From Archangium violaceum (GTDB lineage Bacteria > Myxococcota > Myxococcia > Myxococcales > Myxococcaceae): DNA of 64,000 bases. The stretch is taken from contig NZ_CP069396.1 in assembly GCF_016887565.1 (NCBI RefSeq), positions 518,501 to 582,500 on the forward strand. Reading direction: 5' to 3'. Both the position numbers and the translations under genes were made by a program. Under the pieces are notes generated by a model. It was not told where the DNA came from, made no database searches, and worked only from the letters and a program-made list of their open reading frames with translations. Shown in pieces: positions 53,300-59,869 of the stretch; the stretch's first letter is position 1; every line of letters begins with the position of its first letter.

Positions 53300-54064
53300 G
53301 TGGAGACTCCGGTGCTGTTTGCGATTGCCGGTGCGGTAGTGGCCGGTGGGGTGTGTTGCGCGGTGGCGATGAGGATGGGCTATCGCCGGGTGGGGCCAGG
53401 GGAGGCGCTGGTCATCGAACGAGGTGCGAGGCCGACGCGGGTGAGCTTTGGGGGAGCGGTGGTGTGGCCGATGGTGGATCGTGCGGAGGTGTTGGACCTG
53501 TCGGTGAGGAAGGTGGTGGTGGAGAGGAGGGGAGGGCAGGGGCTGTCGTGCCGGGACGGGATTCGAGTGGATGTGAGGGCGACGTTCCTGGTGAAGGTGG
53601 AGAGGAATCCGGAGGACGTGTTGAGGGTGGCGAGGGAGGTGGGGTGTGCGAGGGCGAACCGTTCGGAGGAGGTGCAGGCGTTGCTGGAGGAGAGATTCGC
53701 CTGCGCGCTGGCGAACTCGGCGAGCACGTTCAACTTCGATGAGCTGCTGGCGGACCGTGGCCTGTTCATCGACCACGTGAGGGTGGAGGTGGGGGACGAG
53801 CTGCTGGGGTTCAAGCTGGAGAGGATGTCGCTGGGGAGACTGGAGCAGACACCGTTGGACCAGTTGGATCCGACGAACGTGGTGGATGCGCAGGGAATCC
53901 TGAAGCTGACGGAGAGGGCGACGAGGCTGGCGGTGGAGACGAGCGAGCAGCTGAGACAGCCGTGGTTGGCGCCGAGAGAGGGAAAGGCGGAGCCGAGGGG
54001 TGGAGGGGAGGACGAGCTGGAAAGGGAAGTCGAGCGGGCGCTGGAGCGAGCAAGAAACAACTGA
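53300..54064 (+). CDS. SPFH/Band 7 (flotillin-like) membrane protein
   Basis: A 254-residue protein with one N-terminal transmembrane helix (PVLFAIAGAVVAGGVCCAVAM) and an SPFH domain: YRRVGPGEALVIERG, VWPMVDRAEVLDLSVRKVVVE, DGIRVDVRATFLVKV, ANRSEEVQALLEERF. The end is a charged helix (DELEREVERALERARNN) rather than the long coiled coil of full flotillins, so it is a short version. SPFH proteins organise membrane microdomains or proteases. The GTG start has AGGAG ten bases upstream and includes the membrane helix; later ATGs would cut it. Confidence 0.75.
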   Translation: METPVLFAIAGAVVAGGVCCAVAMRMGYRRVGPGEALVIERGARPTRVSFGGAVVWPMVDRAEVLDLSVRKVVVERRGGQGLSCRDGIRVDVRATFLVKVERNPEDVLRVAREVGCARANRSEEVQALLEERFACALANSASTFNFDELLADRGLFIDHVRVEVGDELLGFKLERMSLGRLEQTPLDQLDPTNVVDAQGILKLTERATRLAVETSEQLRQPWLAPREGKAEPRGGGEDELEREVERALERARNN

Positions 54065-54096
54065 GGGCGCCGTACCCAACACAACCCCAACACAAC

Positions 54097-54130
54097 CCCT
54101 CTCCCTCTGGGAGAGGGACGGGGTGAGGGT
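54097..54130 (+). repeat. REP-like palindromic element, copy 8
   Basis: CCCTCTCCCTCTGGGAGAGGG then ACGGGGTGAGGGT, between convergent SPFH and activator genes. It is followed by a second palindrome, ACCCGGGTTTCACCCGAGT, also seen between copies 2 and 3. Confidence 0.8.
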
Positions 54131-54179
54131 ATAGAGAGAACCCGGGTTTCACCCGAGTCACGAGCCGCATCTCCGTTCC

Positions 54180-55730
54180 CTACGAGCGGAACCGAGAGCA
54201 ATCGATCTCGTACTTGGAGACCTTGTAATTGACGATGCGTTCAGTGGTGCGAAGGAGCCGAGCGGCCTTGGCGCGATTGCCGCGGGTGGTCTTCAAGGCA
54301 TCGGCGATCAAATCCTTTTCGAACTGCTGAACGGCGTCGGTGAGGGAGGTACTGGTAACGGTCTCGGAGGCCTCGGCGGTCTGCAACGTAGGCGGGAGGT
54401 GATGACCGTGGATGGCATTGCCATCGCAGACGAGGACGGCGCGTTCGATGATGTTCTCGAGCTCGCGGACGTTACCGGGCCAGTGGTAGCTGACGAGCAT
54501 GTCGATGGCGGGGGTGGAGATGCGGCGGATGTTCTTGCCGTGCTCGCGGGAGTACTTGGCGACGAAGTGGTCGGCGAGGAGGAGGAGGTCTGACTTGCGC
54601 TCGCGCAGGGGGGGGATGAAGAGGGTGAAGACGTTGAGGCGGTAGTAGAGGTCCTCGCGGAAGGACTTCTCGGAGATGGCGGTTTCGAGGTCCTTGTTGG
54701 TGGCGGCGATGAGGCGGACGTTGGCCTTGAGGGTTTCGGTGCCGCCGACGCGTTCGAACTCACGCTCCTGGAGGACGCGGAGGAGCTTCACCTGGGTGGT
54801 GGGGTTGACCTCGCCGATCTCATCGAGGAAGAGGGTGCCGCCCTCGGCGAGCTCGAAGCGGCCGCGCTTGCGGGCCTGGGCGCCGGTGAAGGCGCCCTTT
54901 TCGTAGCCGAAGAGCTCGGACTCGATGAGGGTTTCGGGGAGGGCGGCGCAGTTGACGCGGATGAAGGGCTTCTTGGCGCGGGTGGAGTTGTAGTGGAGGG
55001 CGTGGGCGATGAGCTCCTTGCCGGTGCCGGACTCGCCGCGGATGAGGACGGTGGTGGTGGTGCGAGCGACCTGGTGGATCTGCTCGTACACCTGGCGCAT
55101 GGGGCCGCTGGTGCCGATGATGTTGGAGAAGTCGTAGCGCTCGCGGAGCTCCTGGCGCAGGGTGGTGTTCTCCTCGAGCAGCTTCTTGCGCTCATCCTCC
55201 AGGAGGCGGTGGGCGGCGAGGGCCTGGCCGATCATGGAGGCGATGACGCTGAAGAGGCGGGTCTCCTCCTCGTAGTCGCGGTCCTTGTCGAAGAGCAGGT
55301 CCACGCCGAGGGCGCCGACGGGCTTGCGGTGCAGGAGGATGGGGACGCAGATGAAGGAGGACTCCGGGCCACCGTCCTTGCGGCCGCGGAAGGCGCGGTG
55401 GAGGAAGAGAGGCTCGCGGCTGATCTCCGGGACGACGATGGGCCTGGCGCTCTGGACGACGCGGCCGGTGATGCCCTCGCCGAGCCGGTAGCGGGCCTTG
55501 CGACCCTCGGCGCTCAAACCGATGGAGGCCTCGATGTAGAGGTCGTCGGCGTTGGGATCCTTCAGTGTCACGGTACCGCGCACGACGCCGTGGTAGCGCT
55601 CGAGCCGCTCCAGCACACGGTGGAGGGCCGCCTTGAGATCGTTGGCGCCGGCCAGGGCCTGGCTGACCTCCAGGAGGCTGGCCAGGGCGGGAGGCTGCCG
55701 GCCCTGCTGCTCGTCTGCTCGCTTCGCCAT
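54180..55730 (-). CDS. GAF - AAA+ - Fis sigma-54 activator next to glnA
   Basis: A 516-residue NifA-like activator. A GAF domain (about 18-175) is followed by a coiled-coil linker, then an AAA+ domain with Walker A GESGTGKE at 232-239, the sigma-54 contact loop GAFTGA at 279-284, and Walker [12 protein letters not shown]. The Fis-type helix-turn-helix is at the end ([27 protein letters not shown]), very like NifA. AGGAG nine bases upstream sets the start at 55730. It is divergent from glnA with 476 bp between, which holds four palindromes. It probably activates glnA through sigma-54 and may autoregulate; the ligand of its GAF domain (2-oxoglutarate in NifA relatives) is unknown here. Confidence 0.9.
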   Translation of the reverse strand: MAKRADEQQGRQPPALASLLEVSQALAGANDLKAALHRVLERLERYHGVVRGTVTLKDPNADDLYIEASIGLSAEGRKARYRLGEGITGRVVQSARPIVVPEISREPLFLHRAFRGRKDGGPESSFICVPILLHRKPVGALGVDLLFDKDRDYEEETRLFSVIASMIGQALAAHRLLEDERKKLLEENTTLRQELRERYDFSNIIGTSGPMRQVYEQIHQVARTTTTVLIRGESGTGKELIAHALHYNSTRAKKPFIRVNCAALPETLIESELFGYEKGAFTGAQARKRGRFELAEGGTLFLDEIGEVNPTTQVKLLRVLQEREFERVGGTETLKANVRLIAATNKDLETAISEKSFREDLYYRLNVFTLFIPPLRERKSDLLLLADHFVAKYSREHGKNIRRISTPAIDMLVSYHWPGNVRELENIIERAVLVCDGNAIHGHHLPPTLQTAEASETVTSTSLTDAVQQFEKDLIADALKTTRGNRAKAARLLRTTERIVNYKVSKYEIDCSRFRS

Positions 55731-55778
55731 CGTGTGTTGCTCCTGCGGAACGGGTCTCCGAGGGGGCTCGGAGCGGTT

Positions 55779-55824
55779 CCGACAATTTTGTCGGCTTCGG
55801 GCCAAAGAGCTACGAAATTGTAGG
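55779..55824. promoter_or_regulatory. Pair of 16-bp palindromes upstream of the activator gene
   Basis: CCGACAATTTTGTCGG (55779-55794) and GCTACGAAATTGTAGG (55809-55824) lie 49-94 bp before the activator start, exactly 30 bp centre to centre. They share the consensus CC(G/T)ACAA(A/T)(A/T)TTGT(C/A)GG with the glnA-side pair. Probably autoregulatory sites; no -24/-12 promoter was seen on this side. Confidence 0.7.
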
Positions 55825-55971
55825 TGGGGTTGTCGTGAGTCCTGAGAGCGGGCCCACCGGAAGGTGTCCAGGACCCGGCGCTTGGAGGGGTGGCATCCGT
55901 CGTCTTTCCATCATCCGGGGGGCGCGAGCGGTGGGAGCCCGTCCCTCTTCCCTCGGAACGACGGGGCACTT

Positions 55972-56017
55972 CCTACAATTTCGTGGGAAGCACGCGCATA
56001 TCCTACAAAATTGTCGG
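55972..56017. promoter_or_regulatory. Pair of 16-bp palindromes upstream of glnA (enhancer candidate)
   Basis: CCTACAATTTCGTGGG (55972-55987) and CCTACAAAATTGTCGG (56002-56017) are again 30 bp centre to centre. They lie about 120-150 bp before the predicted glnA transcription start, the usual place of sigma-54 activator sites. AT-rich cores in very GC-rich DNA make chance unlikely. Confidence 0.75.
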
Positions 56018-56104
56018 AGCTTCGAGAGGCCCTCCGAGGGGCCCGCGAGGCCGGGTCCCCCTCATTTCGAGGGTTTCCGTCGAGCCCTCCGCCGGGCGAG
56101 GCCG

Positions 56105-56122
56105 TTGGCACCGCATCTGCAA
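56105..56122 (+). promoter_or_regulatory. Sigma-54 (-24/-12) promoter of glnA
   Basis: TTGGCACCGCATCTGCAA has the invariant GG (56107-56108) and GC (56119-56120) ten bases apart. Only the first T of the TTGC element is replaced by C. Transcription should start near 56132, about 75 bases before the glnA codon, and the palindrome pair is at the right distance for an enhancer. Confidence 0.7.
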
Positions 56123-56140
56123 AAGAGAGTCGGCGAGACA

Positions 56141-56160
56141 GGCGGTCCGCCAGGACCGCC
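56141..56160 (+). repeat. Perfect hairpin in the glnA leader
   Basis: GGCGGTCC-GCCA-GGACCGCC is an eight-base-pair stem with four-base loop roughly ten bases after the predicted start. A smaller CCTCT/AGAGG stem follows at 56172-56187, ending about 20 bases before the glnA start. These may tune messenger stability or attenuation. Confidence 0.6.
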
Positions 56161-56206
56161 GAGAGACCCGACCTCTCTCTGTAGAGGCACATGTGGAGGA
56201 AGTTGA

Positions 56207-57220
56207 ATGCGTAAGGTGATGGCGGAGTACATCTGGATCGACGGGCAGAAGCCGACGGCGAAGCTGCGGTCGAAGATGAAGGTGTTGGAGGGGGAGGTCC
56301 GGAGCGTCTCCGAGTTGCCGGACTGGAGCTTCGACGGTTCCAGCACCTATCAGGCCGAGGGCAAGAAGAGCGATCTGCTGCTGAGGCCGGTGCGCTACAT
56401 CCCGAACCCGCTGCGGCCGGGGACGTCGGACATCCTGGTGCTGTGCGAGGTGATGAATCCGGATGGCAGCCCGCACTGGAGCAACACGCGGGCGCCGCTG
56501 CGCGCGGTAGCGGAGAAGCACGCGTCCGAGGACACGTGGTTCGGCATGGAGCAGGAGTACACGCTCTTCGAGGGCAACCGTCCGCTGGGCTGGCCGGACA
56601 AGGGTTTCCCGGCGCCGCAGGGTGGCTACTACTGTGGCGTGGGCAGTGACGAGGTGTTCGGCCGCAAGCTGGTGGAGTCGCACGCCGAGGCGTGTCTGCG
56701 CGCGGGCATCAAGCTGTGCGGCACGAACGCCGAGGTGATGCCCGCGCAGTGGGAGTTCCAGATTGGCCCCCTCTCTCCGCTGGAGATGGCGGACGAGCTG
56801 TGGCTGGCGCGCTGGCTGCTGTACCGGATGGGCGAGGAGTACGGCATCAGCGCGACGCTGCACCCGAAGCCGGTGAAGGGTGACTGGAACGGGACGGGCT
56901 GCCACACCAACGTCAGCACGAAGGCGATGCGTGAGGCGGGCGGCATCAAGGTCATCGAGGCGGCGTGCGAGAAGCTGCGCGCGCGGCACGAGGCGCACAT
57001 CCAGGTGTACGGCGCGCACAACACGGAGCGCCTGACGGGCCTGCACGAGACGGCGCCGATCAACGTGTTCCGGTACGGCGTCAGCGACCGTGGCTCGTCC
57101 ATCCGCATCCCGCTGGGGACGGCGAACGACGGCAAGGGCTACTTCGAGGACCGTCGTCCGGCGGCCAACTGCGACCCGTACGAGGTGTGCCGCATCATGC
57201 TCGAGACGATCTGCGGCTGA
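56207..57220 (+). CDS. glnA: Glutamine synthetase, type II
   Basis: A 337-residue eukaryote-like (GSII) glutamine synthetase making glutamine from glutamate, ammonia and ATP. Signatures: YIWIDGQ near 8-14, SFDGSSTYQAEG at 41-52, MEQEYTLFEGN (metal site), AEVMPAQWEFQIGP, and the ATP region GDWNGTGCHTNVSTKAMR. Length is normal for GSII and much shorter than bacterial GSI, and there is no adenylylation Tyr loop. GGAGG seven bases upstream supports the start. A sigma-54 promoter and palindromes precede it, so expression is presumably controlled by nitrogen or a related signal. A second in-frame ATG lies four codons on. Confidence 0.95.
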   Translation: MRKVMAEYIWIDGQKPTAKLRSKMKVLEGEVRSVSELPDWSFDGSSTYQAEGKKSDLLLRPVRYIPNPLRPGTSDILVLCEVMNPDGSPHWSNTRAPLRAVAEKHASEDTWFGMEQEYTLFEGNRPLGWPDKGFPAPQGGYYCGVGSDEVFGRKLVESHAEACLRAGIKLCGTNAEVMPAQWEFQIGPLSPLEMADELWLARWLLYRMGEEYGISATLHPKPVKGDWNGTGCHTNVSTKAMREAGGIKVIEAACEKLRARHEAHIQVYGAHNTERLTGLHETAPINVFRYGVSDRGSSIRIPLGTANDGKGYFEDRRPAANCDPYEVCRIMLETICG

Positions 57221-57442
57221 GATCGTCCAAAGGACTCCTTGGGGTAAGGAGGCGCGGGCCTGGCGGGCGGGAGGTGTCGGGCTTCCCGTCCGTCGGGCCT
57301 GGCGTATTTTTAACCTCGAGGCTGGCGTATGTTCGCGGTCGAGTGGAGCGGGCCTTGATGGATTCAGGGGGCCGCTCGCGCTGGCCGGAGCGCCGTTGCG
57401 GCGCATCGAGGCCCGTTCCGCTCACTGCGCCGCCGGTGGAGC

Positions 57443-58738
57443 TCAGCCGCCGGTATAGGCGATGCGGTAGATGATGCCGTTGGTGTCGTCGGTGACGAGC
57501 AGTGAGCCATCGGTGGCCACGGCGGTGCCGACGAGTCGTCCGAAGTGGGCGCGGCCGTCCTCGAGGAGCCAGCCGGAGACGAAGTCCTCGAAGGCGAGCG
57601 GGTTGCCCTGCGGGTCGAAGCGGATGCGCACGAGCTTGTAGCCGGTGGGCGGGTTGCGATTCCACGAGCCGCGCAGGGCGAGGAAGGCGTCGTTGCGGAA
57701 CTCGGCGGGGAACTGGGAGCCCGTGTAGAAGGTGAGCGTCATGGGCGCCGAGTGGCCCTGGTACTCGAGCGTGGACGGCTTGGTGCGAGCGCAGTAGTCG
57801 GGACGCGCCAGGTCATTGGGAGGCTCGGCGGAGACGAAGGGGTCCACCTCCTGCTTGCCGGCGCAGAAGGGCCAGCCGTAGTCGCCGCCCTCTTCGAGGC
57901 GGTTGAGCTCCTCGGGAGGGAAGTCATCGCCGCGGCTGTCGGAGCCGTGGTCCATGCCCCAGAGCTGGCCGGTGGCGGGGTGCCAGGCGAAGCCGATGGT
58001 GTTGCGCAGACCTTTGGCGAAGACGGAGCGGGCGCCGGTGGTGGGGTCGACGCGCAGCAGGGTGGCGTGCTCGGGGTCCGTCTCCGCGCAGGCGTTGCAG
58101 GTGCTGCCGACGGAGAGGTAGAGCCTGCCATCGGGGCCGAAGGCCAGGGTGCGGTTGCCGTGCTGGCCGCCATCCGGCAGGTCGCCGGTGAGCTCGCGAG
58201 GCGTGGCGAGTGTGCCATCGGGACGGATGTCCGCGACGTAGAGCTGCTTGACGGTGACGAGGTAGAGCTGGTTGCCGCGCAGCGCGAGCCCGTGCACGCC
58301 GCTGTCCTTCTGACCGAGCCCGGTGAGGGCGGGGGTCTGCTGGTCGGCGCGCCCATCGCCGTTGGTGTCGCGCAGGAGGGTGACGCGGCCGGCCTCGCGC
58401 TCGGTGACGTAGACGGTGCCATCGGGGCGGACGGCGAGGACGCGCGGGTTGGTGAGGCCCTGGGCGAAGACGTTGATGCTGAAGCCGGGGCGCACGGAGA
58501 GCTGGCGCAGGCGCTCGTCGTTGAAGTCTCGTCTGGCGGGGCGGACGAGGTTGTTCTCCGCGGAGACGGCGCGGACCTGGGCCTGGGTGGGAGGGACCTG
58601 GGGCGTGGGGACGCGCGCCTCCTGTCCGGGAGTGTTCGGGGACTCGCGCACCGAGGACGGAGCGGAGCTGGACGAGCAGGCGAGCGTGAGGAGCAGCGGC
58701 AACCAGCGAAGAGGAGGGCGAGGGAGCGTCGTGAGCAT
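57443..58738 (-). CDS. PQQ-dependent sugar dehydrogenase-like lipoprotein
   Basis: A 431-residue lipoprotein (LLLTLAC lipobox, Cys about 21) followed by a Ser/Pro/Gln linker and a six-bladed propeller of the soluble aldose-sugar dehydrogenase family: LSVRPGFSINVFAQGLTNPRVLAVRPDGTVYVTE, the calcium-type loop DTNGDGRAD, GLRNTIGFAWHPATGQLWGMDHGSD and SGWLLEDGRAHFGRLVGTAV. Family members use PQQ and calcium to oxidise aldoses outside the membrane; no PQQ biosynthesis genes are here. The start at 58738 gives the lipobox; no ribosome site is obvious. Convergent with glnA after 222 bp, in which I saw no gene. Confidence 0.85.
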   Translation of the reverse strand: MLTTLPRPPLRWLPLLLTLACSSSSAPSSVRESPNTPGQEARVPTPQVPPTQAQVRAVSAENNLVRPARRDFNDERLRQLSVRPGFSINVFAQGLTNPRVLAVRPDGTVYVTEREAGRVTLLRDTNGDGRADQQTPALTGLGQKDSGVHGLALRGNQLYLVTVKQLYVADIRPDGTLATPRELTGDLPDGGQHGNRTLAFGPDGRLYLSVGSTCNACAETDPEHATLLRVDPTTGARSVFAKGLRNTIGFAWHPATGQLWGMDHGSDSRGDDFPPEELNRLEEGGDYGWPFCAGKQEVDPFVSAEPPNDLARPDYCARTKPSTLEYQGHSAPMTLTFYTGSQFPAEFRNDAFLALRGSWNRNPPTGYKLVRIRFDPQGNPLAFEDFVSGWLLEDGRAHFGRLVGTAVATDGSLLVTDDTNGIIYRIAYTGG

Positions 58739-58903
58739 GAGGAGCGACGCTAGGGACGACGGCTGGATGCGGAAGGCTCCCAGGTGCTGGAGTGATGGAT
58801 GGAGGGCACTCATGCGGACGAGCCCTCGATGGGTGTTTGTGGTTACCCCCGTACCTAGCTTCTGGCGTGTCGGTGATTGGACAGGGACACAAGGAGGCAC
58901 GCC

Positions 58904-59086
58904 ATGGGTGAGTGGACGGACAAGCTGAAGGGGAAGGTGAAGGAGACGGCGGGCGTGGCCACGGGAGACCGTGAGCTGGAGGCCGAGGGGAAGAAGGACA
59001 CCCTCAAGGGCAACGTGAAGGAGAAGATCGAGGACGCGAAGCGGGTCATCAAGGACGCCGATGACGAAGTGAAGGGTCGTCGGTAG
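58904..59086 (+). CDS. CsbD-like stress protein
   Basis: A 60-residue, very hydrophilic, Lys/Glu/Asp-rich protein: MGEWTDKLKGKVKETAGVATG is the CsbD-family start (in Bacillus a general-stress protein), then KKDTLKGNVKEK and a charged helical end. Function unknown; members are often induced by stress or stationary phase. AGGAGG six bases before the ATG is an excellent ribosome site. It is followed by a DUF2892-type membrane protein on the same strand, also preceded by a good ribosome site. Confidence 0.9.
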   Translation: MGEWTDKLKGKVKETAGVATGDRELEAEGKKDTLKGNVKEKIEDAKRVIKDADDEVKGRR

Positions 59087-59257
59087 CCAGAGCGTCGTCG
59101 CGGAGCGTTGAAGTCCGAGCGGGTCGCGGGGAGTCACTCCCGTGGCCCGCTCGTCTTTTGGGCCGGGGAGACTCTCGTGCCCGGGGTCGCCTTGGCGCGG
59201 TCTGCGCGAGGTACCACCTTCCGGCGGGACGCCCATGTTCCTCAGGGAGGTTACGGC

Positions 59258-59722
59258 ATGGATGCCAGGCTGGAGCAGCTCCTCGAGCCCCGGTACGACC
59301 GGGTGCGCCGCCACGGACCGGAGAGGGCCAACGAGGAAATCCTGCGGGAGGCACGCGAGCGCATGGCCCGCTATGCGAGCCGTCCGCTGGACGAGGTGGA
59401 GGAGCGGTTGGAGGAACTGGATCGCGAGTGGGACCTCGAGCGGTCGTTGCAGGTGAACGCGGCGGCGTGGTCGTTGGTGGGGCTGGTGTTGGGGGCGACG
59501 AGGGACCGGAAGTGGCTGGTGTTGCCGGGAGTGGTGGCGGGCTTGTTGCTGCAGTACGGGCTGACGGGGTGGTGCCCACCGGTCTCGCTGTTGCGCCTGT
59601 TGCGGTGCCGCACGAGAGGTGAAATCGAGGCGGAGAAGCTCGCGCTTCGGGTGCGGAGGGGAGACTTCAAGGGGTTGGATGAAGGGCACTCGGCGAGCTC
59701 GGAGGGGCCGGGCTGGGGGTGA
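59258..59722 (+). CDS. DUF2892/YgaP-type membrane protein
   Basis: A 154-residue protein. Residues 1-65 are a charged helical region (EQLLEPRYDRVRRHG, EEVEERLEELDREWDLER). Two hydrophobic helices follow (AAAWSLVGLVLGATR, KWLVLPGVVAGLLLQYGLTGW) with CPPVSLLRLLRCRTRGEIEAEK, the end of the YgaP/DUF2892 transmembrane module. The protein ends in a Ser/Glu-rich tail. GGGAGG seven bases before ATG 59258 sets the start. No rhodanese domain is fused, unlike YgaP. The CsbD gene directly upstream suggests a shared stress setting. Confidence 0.75.
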   Translation: MDARLEQLLEPRYDRVRRHGPERANEEILREARERMARYASRPLDEVEERLEELDREWDLERSLQVNAAAWSLVGLVLGATRDRKWLVLPGVVAGLLLQYGLTGWCPPVSLLRLLRCRTRGEIEAEKLALRVRRGDFKGLDEGHSASSEGPGWG

Positions 59723-59869
59723 GAGATGAACGAAAGCCCACAGTGGGGGCGATGGAGCGGGTGAGCCGAGCACCGCATCACTTCTGACTGGAAGAGACTC
59801 TGATCAAGGGTGACCCGAGACGCGAGGGGTCCCCCTTGTGCCGGGCCTGAAGCGCCGGAGGAGACGATC

